A stretch of 25,688 nucleotides of DNA, taken from JAWLHK01 sp041690355 [NCBI: bacterium]. Lineage in GTDB: Bacteria; J088; JAWLBW01. A program made the translations under genes and the position numbers. Of the stretch, positions 8,331 to 15,745 are shown in pieces; within the stretch, counting starts at the first letter, position 1, and each line of letters begins with the position of its first letter. The notes below the pieces were generated by a model, which was not told where the DNA came from, did no database searches, and saw only the letters and a program-made list of their open reading frames with translations. The stretch spans positions 1-25,688 of the forward strand of contig JAWLHK010000034.1 of assembly GCA_041690355.1 (NCBI GenBank), in the 5' to 3' direction.

Positions 8331-11300
8331 TTATTCCCACCAATCCAACGCCACCCTGAACCGCTCCCCCACATTGATGTGGTAGCGAAACCCCGCATTG
8401 TAGTCGGCGTAGTCGGCCACCCCCGCAATGAGCGGAACCTTGCCCACCCGGAATTCCGCGTTGGGTCCCTTGGTGGAAGCGGATTCGATCAGGTACGTGC
8501 TGTCGCGGTAATCGGTGTAGAGACCGAGAGGAACCTCGATGTCGGCCCAGCGGCCGCTTACGAGCGCGGGATCCACGTTCATGCGTGCGCGAAAGCTGCT
8601 CGCGCCATCGGACTCCTGCACCTGGCTCACCTCGCCGACATAGGCGGGAATCCGGTTCGCGAGAATCGACTGCCCGCCGAACGCGAGCGCGCTCCCCTCG
8701 CCGATCCAGCCGAAGAGGCGCGCGCCATTCGCGGCCGAACCGTGCACGGCGAAGCGCCCGGTCCACGAGAGCGGGCCGAAGCTGCGCGGAACCTGGGTGC
8801 CCGCTTCGTCGATCCCCACGTGATAGGTGCGCCCGTCGGCCAGCCGGATCTCCACGGCCGAGAGGACCATGCCGCCGGCGATCGACGCGTGCAGCGGGAT
8901 GACCTCCGCGATCTGCGGCGTATCCAGTGACGGTTCCCAGACGTTGACCAGGGCAGAACCGGCGGCGCCGTTCTGCCCGCGCAGGATCAGGTAGCGCACG
9001 GTCTCGCCCGCGGGCATGCGGCCGTTCGCCGTCGCCGCCTGATCGAAGACGCCCACGGGAATCGTCCACAGCGTGAGCGTGGCGTTCGAGGCGGTCCGCT
9101 GCGACCAATCGAACTGGTTCCACTGCACGCGGAACGTCGCGGGGACCGTCGCGGTGTAGTCCGCATCCGCGAGAAACTGGAAGCCCGATCCGCGGTACAG
9201 CCAGGCATACGCTTCCACACACGCACGATCGGCGCGGCAGGCCGCATCCACTTCGTCGAAGTCATAACCCGACTCGTAGGCAACGGGATACCCGGCATCC
9301 GCCCCGGCATAGGTCTGCGCCTGCGTGCTCAGCGAGATACCCTGCGGAACGATCGTGTCGCCGCCGCCGTGGTAGCTGTAGTGGTGCGTGCCGCCCCCGA
9401 AAGCACTCGAGACCTCGACGACGAAAAACTTCCCGTTGCCTGTTTCGATGCGGAAGACCGTGCGCCGCAGCTTTGCGTCGGGGAGCATGGCCGGCCACTC
9501 GTACACCCCGGGATAAGCCGTGCGGCTCTCGAGCTCGAACAGCGCCACCGGACTTCCGGGCGTGTCGAAGAAGGTCTTGATGTCGCTCGCCCAGATGCTG
9601 TGCGACTGGCGCGTGCGATCGACGATCAGCGTATTGTGGCTCGCCGTGTGGCTCTCCCATCCGAAATAGCGCCAGCCGTACCCGGACGGGGAGCCGAGCG
9701 TCGGCATGAAGTCGAGGCCGGCATACTGGATGCCGAAGTCGAGCTGATCGTGATGGGCGTGGTTGCCGAAGCCGCGCAGGGGCGACTGGCTGCGCCCGAA
9801 GTATCCCCAGACGCTGTGTTCCGATGCGGCAGGTCCGCTGCGCAACTGCGCGAAGCCGAAACCGGGCAGGTTTTCGCGAAGGGGCGGAACCAGCGGTTCC
9901 TTGCGCAGATCGCGGGTCAGGCTGCGCTGTACCGCATAGGGATCGTCGTCCCAGACGCTCGTGTGCAATCCATGGATCGTTCCGCCGTTGGCCTCGCGGG
10001 CCTGCACGGCGAGATCGGGATCCGGCCCGAACCGTTCGTAGGCGACCGTCAGGTGATCGGCCGTGGGGAGCGGAAGCCGCTCGGCCCGTCCGGTGCGCCC
10101 GTCGTCGCCGAGGTGCACGTAGAAATCGGGAATCGTTTCCAGGTTCCGCATATAGGCGAAGTGCCGCGCCAGGCGGAACCGCATGCGCCGCCACTCGCGG
10201 AAAGCGATGGAGTACGACCCGCTGAGGGCGAACTGGTTGCGCGCATACAGCTCGAGCGTCTGCCCGGTGTCGAGATGGTATTCGTACCCGTAGGAAACGT
10301 AGGTCGCGGCCACCTCGTCGCTGCCGCCGTCGCGGTCGATGCTGTTGAAGAACATTTCGGGCAGGCGTCCGCCCTGCGGCGAAAAGACCCAGTCGAGCAT
10401 GGCCTGCGAATCCGCGCCGGCATCGAGCACGAGGGCGAGGTGCAGCATCAGGTCGTGGGGCAGGGTCGCATTCCCCCAGATGAGTTTCGTCCGGACGAGC
10501 GGGACGGCCGCGAAGAACAGGTCACGCTCGATCCGCAAACGCAACTCCGCGGCCGTAGCGCCCGCGAAGCCCTGCAGTTCGGCATCGTCGAAGAAACGGT
10601 AGACGATGTCGTAGGCGCGGATGAGATTGAAGAGGGCGATGCCGTCGGACATGCGCCCGAGCCAGACCCCCTGGCCGCCGTCGAGAAAGCCGCCGAGGCC
10701 GGGCTCGCGCCGCAGGTGCTCTTCGTACCAGCCGTCCGATCCGCCGAACGATTCCGCCAGCGCATCGAGCAGCACGGCGACGCGCAGGGCGGCCTGGCGA
10801 CCGCGATCGGAGCCGTCGAAGACCGAGAGCATGGCGCCGCTCCACGCCAGGCTGCGCCCGTCGAGCGGATTGCCGAGATCGAGGCGCGTCATGTTCTTGA
10901 TCAGGGTGTAGACGTAGTAGGCGACGAAGTAATAGCGGCGGCCGTCGTAGGTGGCGCCGTAGCCGCAGTCGTGGTGCGGGTTTGCCGGGTCGCAGAACGT
11001 CGTGTCGGCGGGCGGATACTGATAGGCGCCGTCGCTCGCACGGTTCTCCGTGTAGTGGGCGTCGAAGTCGTTCTCGGGATACCAGAGGTCGGGCGTGCCG
11101 TCGTCGGTATCCATGCACTTGACCTTGAACCGATGCCAGTCGGGGTTCACATACCAGCCGCGCAACGGTTTTCCGTTCGGACACAGTCCGCTCCACGCGG
11201 GGGCCTTGGCGCGCGGCAGGCTCGCGTGCGGCACGAGGGCGCGGACGTCGGCGAGCGATCGGTCGAGCCACTCCTGCATGTATCCGGCGTGCGAGGGGTA

Positions 11301-11438
11301 GTCGCTCCACGGTTCCCCGGCGTGCGCGCGCGCATTCGCCTGGCGGCGATCCGTATAGACGGTGGAACCTGCTTTGGCCCAGGCGGTTTGAGACGTGAGC
11401 AGAACGGCGAATACGGTCAGGACGATTCGTGCGGACAT
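8331..11438 (-). CDS. Exported heparinase II/III-like polysaccharide lyase
   Basis: A 1035-residue protein with a Sec signal peptide (MSARIVLTVFAVLLTSQTAWA, cleavage before KAGS). The N-terminal half is a long alpha-helical region, as in the alpha/alpha toroid of alginate/heparinoid lyases. Near residues 553-563 it has GNHAHHDQLDF followed by FMPTLGSPSGYGW, the His/Asp-containing core of heparinase II/III-type domains. The C-terminal half is Trp/Tyr-rich and beta-strand-like, as in the lyase beta-sandwich. It likely acts in the periplasm or outside the cell on an acidic polysaccharide; the substrate is not readable. The start is supported by AAGGAG 8 nt upstream. It is transcribed alone with no SusC/D-like partners or sulfatases nearby. 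Some heparinase-family proteins are structural rather than catalytic. Confidence 0.78.
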   Translation of the reverse strand: MSARIVLTVFAVLLTSQTAWAKAGSTVYTDRRQANARAHAGEPWSDYPSHAGYMQEWLDRSLADVRALVPHASLPRAKAPAWSGLCPNGKPLRGWYVNPDWHRFKVKCMDTDDGTPDLWYPENDFDAHYTENRASDGAYQYPPADTTFCDPANPHHDCGYGATYDGRRYYFVAYYVYTLIKNMTRLDLGNPLDGRSLAWSGAMLSVFDGSDRGRQAALRVAVLLDALAESFGGSDGWYEEHLRREPGLGGFLDGGQGVWLGRMSDGIALFNLIRAYDIVYRFFDDAELQGFAGATAAELRLRIERDLFFAAVPLVRTKLIWGNATLPHDLMLHLALVLDAGADSQAMLDWVFSPQGGRLPEMFFNSIDRDGGSDEVAATYVSYGYEYHLDTGQTLELYARNQFALSGSYSIAFREWRRMRFRLARHFAYMRNLETIPDFYVHLGDDGRTGRAERLPLPTADHLTVAYERFGPDPDLAVQAREANGGTIHGLHTSVWDDDPYAVQRSLTRDLRKEPLVPPLRENLPGFGFAQLRSGPAASEHSVWGYFGRSQSPLRGFGNHAHHDQLDFGIQYAGLDFMPTLGSPSGYGWRYFGWESHTASHNTLIVDRTRQSHSIWASDIKTFFDTPGSPVALFELESRTAYPGVYEWPAMLPDAKLRRTVFRIETGNGKFFVVEVSSAFGGGTHHYSYHGGGDTIVPQGISLSTQAQTYAGADAGYPVAYESGYDFDEVDAACRADRACVEAYAWLYRGSGFQFLADADYTATVPATFRVQWNQFDWSQRTASNATLTLWTIPVGVFDQAATANGRMPAGETVRYLILRGQNGAAGSALVNVWEPSLDTPQIAEVIPLHASIAGGMVLSAVEIRLADGRTYHVGIDEAGTQVPRSFGPLSWTGRFAVHGSAANGARLFGWIGEGSALAFGGQSILANRIPAYVGEVSQVQESDGASSFRARMNVDPALVSGRWADIEVPLGLYTDYRDSTYLIESASTKGPNAEFRVGKVPLIAGVADYADYNAGFRYHINVGERFRVALDWWE

Positions 11439-11532
11439 CGGCTACTCCTTTGGTGCACGGCCAGATTAGCAAAGGAGCGCACGGCTTGCGGGGGCGTGGG
11501 GCGGGGAAGCGAGCGGTCATCGATCACAAGGG

Positions 11533-11553
11533 CGCTGGTCGCTGGACGCTGGG
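11533..11553. repeat. CGCTGGN heptamer array
   Basis: Three in-phase units, CGCTGGT, CGCTGGA and CGCTGGG, in the 223-bp spacer between the heparinase-like gene and vapC. Nothing else in that spacer (11439-11661) is convincing. Confidence 0.5.
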
Positions 11554-11661
11554 GAGGCAAGTACCGGAGAAGACACGGGCGCGCGCCCCATCCGGTCGGC
11601 CCGCTCACTCATGCCCTGGGCTGGTGTTTGTGTATCTGAAACAGATTCTTGCGGGCGAAAA

Positions 11662-12063
11662 TTACGCCAATGCCTCTTGAAGCGAGACGGCGATGTGCGG
11701 AAAGGACGCGCGAAGGGGCGCATCCTCCGTCACCAGCATGGTCTCGAGCTGCGCCGCCAGCGCCACGAATTCGCAGTCGTACGCCGAGCGGCCGCTCCTC
11801 GCAGCCAGGGCAAGAACATCGGTGGAGGCGGGTTCATGCTTCAAGCCGAGAAGTAAGGCCTCGGCCTCGGACTGAAAGGCCTGTGCCTTCGCGAGGGTCA
11901 ACATCCCCTTCCGTACGTAGAGAGCAAGGGCGTTCCGACACTCGCTCCGCCAGAGCGGCGGCGCCGTCCAGAGAGGATAGCGCTCGCGAAGGGCTTCGGC
12001 CGCTGCCGTTTTCTCGCCCGGCAGAAGAAGATAAAGAACGACGTTCGTGTCGACGACGATCAC
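11662..12063 (-). CDS. vapC: PIN-domain toxin, VapC type
   Basis: A 133-residue PIN-domain ribonuclease, the toxin of a type II pair. The acidic metal-binding residues are visible: Asp5 (VVDTN), Glu41 (RSECRNAL), Asp96 (SAYDCEFVALA), and Glu113/Asp114 (VTEDAPL). The length is typical. VapC toxins usually cut tRNA or rRNA; the target here is unknown. Its start overlaps the stop of the RHH antitoxin by 4 bp (ATGA), so the two are translationally coupled. It is the first of several toxin-antitoxin loci over ~4 kb. Confidence 0.9.
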   Translation of the reverse strand: MIVVDTNVVLYLLLPGEKTAAAEALRERYPLWTAPPLWRSECRNALALYVRKGMLTLAKAQAFQSEAEALLLGLKHEPASTDVLALAARSGRSAYDCEFVALAAQLETMLVTEDAPLRASFPHIAVSLQEALA

Positions 12064-12302
12064 CGTCGGCGGCCGTGCTCAATCGCTTCGAGAACCTCAT
12101 CCGCGTCGAATGTTCTTCGCACCGAAGCCCGCAGCTTGCGGATTCGCCGCAACTGTTCCTGGACCGGTGGCCGGGTCTGCAGGAGCGCCTGTTCAAGGAA
12201 GGCAATCACTTGCCCGTTCAGGCTTCGGTGGTTGGCTTCTGCGGTATCCTTCAACCGCCGATAGATGTCGTCGGGGAGATTCTTGATCGTGAGGTTGGGC
12301 AT
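12060..12302 (-). CDS. vapB: RHH antitoxin, FitA/VapB-like
   Basis: An 80-residue protein beginning MPNLTIKNLPDDIYRRLKDTA, the Arc/FitA-type ribbon-helix-helix: a beta strand that enters the DNA major groove, then two helices giving a dimer. The basic C-terminal part (RRIRKLRASVRRTFDADEVLEAIEHGRRR) would contact the PIN toxin. The start lies about 14 nt after the predicted transcription start and lacks a clear SD. The complex probably represses its own promoter through the GGAACC/GGTTCC repeats just upstream. Confidence 0.88.
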   Translation of the reverse strand: MPNLTIKNLPDDIYRRLKDTAEANHRSLNGQVIAFLEQALLQTRPPVQEQLRRIRKLRASVRRTFDADEVLEAIEHGRRR

Positions 12303-12305
12303 CGT

Positions 12306-12351
12306 GGAACCGTTTTGGTTCCATTATGGTTCTTTTCGGGGATGCCTGCAA
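12306..12351 (-). promoter_or_regulatory. vapBC promoter with autoregulatory repeats
   Basis: On the - strand, TTGCAG (12346-12351), a 17-bp spacer and CATAAT (12323-12328) form a good promoter. GGAACC/GGTTCC (12306-12322, 5-bp gap) and a third arm GGTTCT (12328-12333) overlap the -10 and start site, with the two same-direction arms 11 bp apart. This fits cooperative RHH binding. A 17-bp-period duplication (12338-12368) repeats the -35 sequence. Confidence 0.65.
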
Positions 12352-12439
12352 GTTGGGGATGCCTGCAAACATGGCTCCACCATGGGATGGATGGCGGCTC
12401 CTCCGCGGCCGGAAACCGGGAATATGCTATGCTCATGAG

Positions 12440-12715
12440 GTGAAATCGGTCCAGGACATCGAAAAGGAAATCCTTCGCCTGTCGCCGGCCGAACGCGAAT
12501 ACCTGGCCCGCGTCGGATAGTCTGGATTAATCTGACCTGCTTCCGGACGAAGACGCATTCCGGCTTGCGCGCGAGGGGGACCAGGACATCGCTTCCGGGA
12601 AAACCCAGGTGCTCAGCGACGCGGAATTCCGCGACCGGACGACCCCCCACAAGAAGCGGTGAAGCTCGAGTATCACCCGGGTACGGTGGATGATCTTAAT
12701 CGGGCGGTCGCCTGA
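12440..12715 (+). pseudogene. Decayed addiction module (antitoxin plus RelE/ParE-like toxin remnant)
   Basis: From 12440 the frame reads VKSVQDIEKEILRLSPAEREYLARVG then stops. This is the N-terminus of the 'putative addiction module component' antitoxin family (LSPAER motif). After a stop and frame change, 12543-12662 reads PDEDAFRLAREGDQDIASGK...LSDAEFRDR...HKKR, the expected antitoxin C-terminus, with the middle missing. A GTG overlapping its stop (12659) opens VKLEYHPGTVDDLNRAVA then TGA at 12713-12715. That is only the first strand and helix of a RelE/ParE-family toxin. Both partners are therefore broken and the module should be inactive. Confidence 0.7.
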
Positions 12716-12728
12716 CGACGGTGGGCCC

Positions 12729-12769
12729 TTGCGTATGCCCAAATAGGGAATTATAATACCCAATATGGG
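12729..12769 (+). promoter_or_regulatory. MNT promoter with twin CCC-N5-GGG operators, leaderless start
   Basis: TTGCGT (12729-12734), a 17-bp spacer and TATAAT (12752-12757). CCCAAATAGGG (12738-12748) lies in the spacer and CCCAATATGGG (12759-12769) covers the start site, 21 bp centre to centre, two helical turns. Transcription would begin at or next to the A of the ATG at 12765, predicting a leaderless mRNA and strong autorepression by the gene's own winged helix. Confidence 0.7.
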
Positions 12770-13406
12770 CACATACGCTGGTAAAGTTGAGCCACAGCCG
12801 GTTTCCTCCCTCCGAAGCGGTGTCGCCGACGCCCTGTTTTCCTCCACGAAGCAGCGTGTGCTGGCCCTGCTCTTTGGCCAACCCGAGCGCAGCTTTTACA
12901 CGACGGAAATGATCGCTTTGACCGGCGCCGGTTCGGGCGCCGTGCAGCGGGAGCTGGCTCAATTGGAAACGAGTGGTCTGGTGGTCACCACGCGACTGGG
13001 CAACCAGAAGCATTACCGGGCCAACCCTGCATCGCCGATTTTTTCGGAGCTCTGCTCCATCGTCGGAAAGACACTGGGTTCCGGCGAAGTCATTCGGGCC
13101 GCTCTGGCGCCTCTCGCAACGCAGATCGACCTGTCATTTGTCTACGGCTCGATGGCCAGCGGCAAGGACACGAGTACGAGCGACATCGATCTGCTTATCG
13201 TATCCGACACCTTGACCCTCGAAGAGATTTACGAAGCGTTGCGCCAAGTCGAACAGCAGCTCGGTCGTCCCATCCACATCACGCTGCTGACACAAGGGGA
13301 ATTTCGAACGCGGCACGCCAGTCGCCAACCCTTTCTGACGCGCCTTCTCGCAGGGAATCGGCTCCGGCTTTTTGGAAATGAGCGTGAGCTCCTCGGCGCT
13401 CCATAA
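12765..13406 (+). CDS. wHTH-nucleotidyltransferase (MNT) antitoxin
   Basis: A 213-residue protein. Residues ~25-85 form a winged helix-turn-helix (QRVLALLFGQPERSFYTTEMIALTGAGSGAVQRELAQLETSGLV...). Residues ~120-165 hold a minimal nucleotidyltransferase core with GSMASGKDTSTSDIDLL: Gly128-Ser129 and metal ligands Asp140 and Asp142. In MNT/HEPN type VII systems the MNT protein adenylylates and so neutralises the HEPN RNase; the fused wHTH would repress the operon. The ATG is at the predicted transcription start, with no leader. The gene overlaps the HEPN start by 29 bp. It looks intact although its partner is frameshifted, so it may survive as an orphan regulator. Confidence 0.85.
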   Translation: MGTYAGKVEPQPVSSLRSGVADALFSSTKQRVLALLFGQPERSFYTTEMIALTGAGSGAVQRELAQLETSGLVVTTRLGNQKHYRANPASPIFSELCSIVGKTLGSGEVIRAALAPLATQIDLSFVYGSMASGKDTSTSDIDLLIVSDTLTLEEIYEALRQVEQQLGRPIHITLLTQGEFRTRHASRQPFLTRLLAGNRLRLFGNERELLGAP

Positions 13407-13820
13407 CCTCGTTCGCATCGGGCAGCTCAAGGCCGAACCCCCTGCACAGGCCGAGTTCGACGGTCTGGTTCGATCCGGAGTGGCGAGGCTCGAGGATTCG
13501 AAGAACACAGACTTACGTCTCGAAAGTCGCTTCGATCTCGCCTACAACGCCGCGACGCACTGTCCCTTGCGGCATTGCGCTGGCATGGATACCGCTCGGA
13601 CAACCGCTTTCAGGTCTTTCAGTGCCTGGCGAATACGCTTTCTGTTGCGTCAACCGATCTGCGAATTCTCAGCGATGCCCACCGGAAGCGGAATCTGAGT
13701 GAATACGAGGGGCTTGTCGAGATTGAAGAAGCCTTGGTTCAGTCGCTCATCCGAATCGGTGACGACATCGTCGCTCGGCTGTCGAAGCTCGGCCCTGTGG
13801 TCCAGGATAAAGAGTCCTGA
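13378..13820 (+). pseudogene. HEPN toxin partner of MNT, frameshifted
   Basis: Starts at ATG 13378 inside the end of the MNT gene and reads LVRIGQLKAEPPAQAEF...RFDLAYNAA to about 13553. There one base is missing: the family's continuation (DALSLAALRWHGYRSDNRFQVFQCL) is in the next frame from 13554 to the stop at 13820. The second part carries the HRKRNLSEY motif (His codon at 13680), the HEPN RNase signature region. Restoring one base gives ~147 residues, normal for the family. Both halves show family-like sequence, so the lesion is recent or is a sequencing error in a C/G-rich run. As read, only the first half could be made with a wrong tail. Confidence 0.8.
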
Positions 13821-13895
13821 CTCGACCGGCTCGCAGTGCAAGGTTCTCCTGGGTTCACCTTCAGGCAGAACGGGCGGACTTCTTCCGCTCGCGGC

Positions 13896-14327
13896 TCAGC
13901 TGTTCGCCCCCGCCAGCCCGCTGATCCGCGCGCTGCCTGCGAGGCGCGCCACGAGCGCGTCGTCGGCGCTGAGGTAGGGAACGATCAGGGTCTCGGCGAG
14001 CGCGAGGTAGGCGGCGGTGTAGAAATCCACCTGATGCCGGCGGGCGGCGAGAAAGGCGTGGGCCGACAGCTCGCGGGTCAGCGTATGGATTTGCAGCGGC
14101 AGTGCGCGCACGGCCTGCCATGCGGCTTCCGCGTTTAAGTTTGCATCCGCGCCGAAGCGGGCGAGCCAGGCCGCGAATTCCCAGGGGAAGATTTCGGGAA
14201 CGTGGGCGCGGTCGTGCCCCTTGGCGAGCCGATCGAGCAGCACGCGCGACTCCACCACGTGCGCTTCCTGGGCGTTCGGGATGAACCATTTGGCGGCGAC
14301 GGCCGGGTCGAGCACGTACTCACTCAT
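13896..14327 (-). CDS. PIN-domain toxin, second VapC-type
   Basis: A 143-residue PIN-domain protein. Acidic active-site candidates: Asp7 (VLDPAVAAKWF), Glu50 (FPWEFAAWL), Asp101 (QVDFYTAAYLALA) and Asp122/Asp123 (LSADDALV). VLDPAVAAKWF is a slight variant of the usual VDASVALKWF start. The ATG at 14327 is used because it overlaps the end of the RHH gene by 8 bp, the normal coupling; a longer frame upstream lies inside the antitoxin. Likely an RNase toxin. It differs in sequence from the first PIN protein, so it is not a local duplication. Confidence 0.86.
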   Translation of the reverse strand: MSEYVLDPAVAAKWFIPNAQEAHVVESRVLLDRLAKGHDRAHVPEIFPWEFAAWLARFGADANLNAEAAWQAVRALPLQIHTLTRELSAHAFLAARRHQVDFYTAAYLALAETLIVPYLSADDALVARLAGSARISGLAGANS

Positions 14328-14595
14328 CGCCGCTCCTGAACTTGCGCAGCCACTCTTCGGCGGGAGCGGCGGGGGGCTGCACGTCGCGGCGCATCTGCTG
14401 GATGGCCTGGAGCGCCTCGAGCGCTTCGGGTTCCGCAACATGTGCGGAAGGCGCCCGCTTCCCCTCCGGCGGATTCCCCATGTAGCGCCGCAGCGCCTCG
14501 CGGATCAGTTCCGATCGCGAACGGCGCTCCCGTTCGGCGCAGGCGTCGACCTCGGCCAGGAAGTCGTCGGGAATGGAAATGAGGATGCGCGCCAT
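14320..14595 (-). CDS. RHH antitoxin of the second PIN pair (CopG-like)
   Basis: A 91-residue protein. MARILISIPDDFLAEVDACAERERRSRSELIREALRRYM is a classic CopG/Arc ribbon-helix-helix domain (strand RILISIP, then two helices). The C-terminal ~45 residues, Pro/Ala/Glu-rich and ending EEWLRKFRSGDE, would bind the toxin. A -10-like TATACT (14604-14609, - strand) ends 8 nt before the ATG, predicting a leaderless transcript as for the MNT gene; no good -35 is visible. Confidence 0.87.
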   Translation of the reverse strand: MARILISIPDDFLAEVDACAERERRSRSELIREALRRYMGNPPEGKRAPSAHVAEPEALEALQAIQQMRRDVQPPAAPAEEWLRKFRSGDE

Positions 14596-14603
14596 CGGCG
14601 ATC

Positions 14604-14609
14604 AGTATA
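14604..14609 (-). promoter_or_regulatory. -10 element of RHH/PIN operon
   Basis: TATACT on the - strand, 8 nt before the antitoxin ATG. The transcription start would fall on or beside the start codon. There is no recognisable -35. Confidence 0.4.
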
Positions 14610-14729
14610 GCAGCGGGACCCCGGGGCCGCCCGGCGTGGGCGGGTGCACGAGAGCGTATCGCCGCAATTAGGTATCGACGGCATCCGGCGGACCTTGCGA
14701 TGATGCTCTCTTTGCACGAGGACTTCCCG

Positions 14730-14909
14730 ATGCATCCGTGCTGCGACGACATCACCGCGCTGCTTGCGCTACTCCGGATGGGCGGCATTCCGGAGGAGAG
14801 CAGCGATCCCGAGGCGGCCGCGTTTTTCCGCTCCTGCCGCGCGCACTGTGTGGGCGGCGGCGCCCGGTGTCCCTTCGGGGAACCGCTCCCCGAGGCGGTG
14901 CCGGCCTAG
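14730..14909 (+). CDS. Small cysteine-containing protein, hypothetical
   Basis: A possible 59-residue protein, MHPCCDDITALLALL...FFRSCRAHCVGGGARCPFGEP... . It has a Cys pair at the N-terminus and a C-x3-C-x6-C cluster, separated by a predicted helix; metal or disulfide roles are possible. Third codon positions are almost all G or C, as in real genes here, and no long frame competes. No clear SD; an in-frame ATG at 14700 would add 10 residues. It sits between a divergent toxin-antitoxin promoter and the convergent nucleotidyltransferase gene, ending 7 bp from the latter's stop. Family not recognised; it may be spurious. Confidence 0.4.
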   Translation: MHPCCDDITALLALLRMGGIPEESSDPEAAAFFRSCRAHCVGGGARCPFGEPLPEAVPA

Positions 14910-14916
14910 GGCGGCG

Positions 14917-15468
14917 TCAATCCAAGGGGGGCGGAGCGTACTTCGCCAGGATGCGCCGATCGGAGAGCCAGCGGTTCAGCAGGTCGAGTCCGCCGTGACG
15001 GCGGGCTTCATCGCGGGCATACTCCGCAAGGGGCGGATTCTTGAGCACGAGCACTGCGACGTCCAGCATGTCCTGATGCCCGCCGGCATAGCATTTAGAG
15101 CGGATGAATCCCTGTGCGCTGACGAGCCGCAACCCGTACTCCTCGAGAAGAGGATGAGCACCCACGTCGGCCCCGATGGCCCCGATTGGCAGAATCTGGA
15201 CGGGAACCCCGTCAATTTCGGCTTCTGCAACCCAGGGGAGCGGATCGTCGGCGGCGCCGGCATGTACGGTGGTCGCCAATCCGATTTCGGCCAGTCGTCC
15301 CGCAACCTCTTCGGAGGTCAGATCCGTCGCAAGGTCAACGTCGGTTGTATAGCGGTCGACGCCATGGAGAAACCCGGCAAGCCCGCCTACGATGACCAGA
15401 TGGTCGCCCCCCAATGCCCGTGCGATCTTGGCCGCTGCCTGAAGCAGATCAGGGTTTTGGTTTTCCAT
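14917..15468 (-). CDS. Nucleotidyltransferase, AbiEii-like
   Basis: A 183-residue protein with an N-terminal nucleotidyltransferase core: GG at 28-29 and TTDVDL with Asp43 and Asp45 as metal ligands (VGGLAGFLHGVDRYTTDVDLA). The rest (DGVPVQILPIGAIG..., KCYAGGHQDMLDVAVL) fits the AbiEii/DUF1814-like or 'nucleotidyl transferase of unknown substrate' group, some of which are toxins that block tRNA. ATG 15468 is chosen because it overlaps the upstream small gene by 20 bp; the longer open frame has no family-like sequence. Its position at the end of a toxin-antitoxin cluster supports, but does not prove, a toxin role. Confidence 0.8.
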   Translation of the reverse strand: MENQNPDLLQAAAKIARALGGDHLVIVGGLAGFLHGVDRYTTDVDLATDLTSEEVAGRLAEIGLATTVHAGAADDPLPWVAEAEIDGVPVQILPIGAIGADVGAHPLLEEYGLRLVSAQGFIRSKCYAGGHQDMLDVAVLVLKNPPLAEYARDEARRHGGLDLLNRWLSDRRILAKYAPPPLD

Positions 15469-15631
15469 CTCGGTTCTTAAGCGTCTCCCGCACCGCCAGC
15501 GCGGCTTTGGCCGTGCGGCGCATGATCCCGAGTTTCCGCACGCGTTCGGCGATGATCTCGGGAGAGAGATCGAGAACAACCGGCGTAGAGGTGTCGACGC
15601 GACGGCGATCGGTCGGATCCTTCGGGTTCAT
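15449..15631 (-). CDS. Small partner of the nucleotidyltransferase
   Basis: A 60-residue basic protein (MNPKDPTDRRRVDTSTPVVLDLSPEIIAERVRKLGIMRRTAKAALAVRETLKNRDGKPKP, split here only in meaning: strand-like start, two helices). AGGA lies 8 nt before ATG 15631; GTG 15637 is an alternative. It overlaps the nucleotidyltransferase start by 20 bp, as antitoxin genes often do. An antitoxin role is inferred from position only. Confidence 0.55.
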   Translation of the reverse strand: MNPKDPTDRRRVDTSTPVVLDLSPEIIAERVRKLGIMRRTAKAALAVRETLKNRDGKPKP

Positions 15632-15691
15632 GATCACATCCTACCGGATTCCACTTTCCCGCACGAGTCGGCTCAGACCGCCGATTTCTCT

Positions 15692-15720
15692 TCGACCGCC
15701 CGCGGAAGGATCGCTATAAT
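15692..15720 (+). promoter_or_regulatory. Promoter of the MaoC-type gene
   Basis: TCGACC (15692-15697), a 17-bp spacer and a perfect TATAAT (15715-15720). Transcription would start near 15727, which places the ATG at 15719 inside the promoter and points to TTG 15746 as the true start. Confidence 0.65.
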
Positions 15721-15745
15721 GAATCCTTTTGTGCGGAGGATTCCC

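Noticed and set aside
12326-12520. 64-residue intact gene from ATG 12326
   Set aside because: Only the last 26 residues look like protein of a known family (antitoxin N-terminus); the rest runs through the vapB promoter region.
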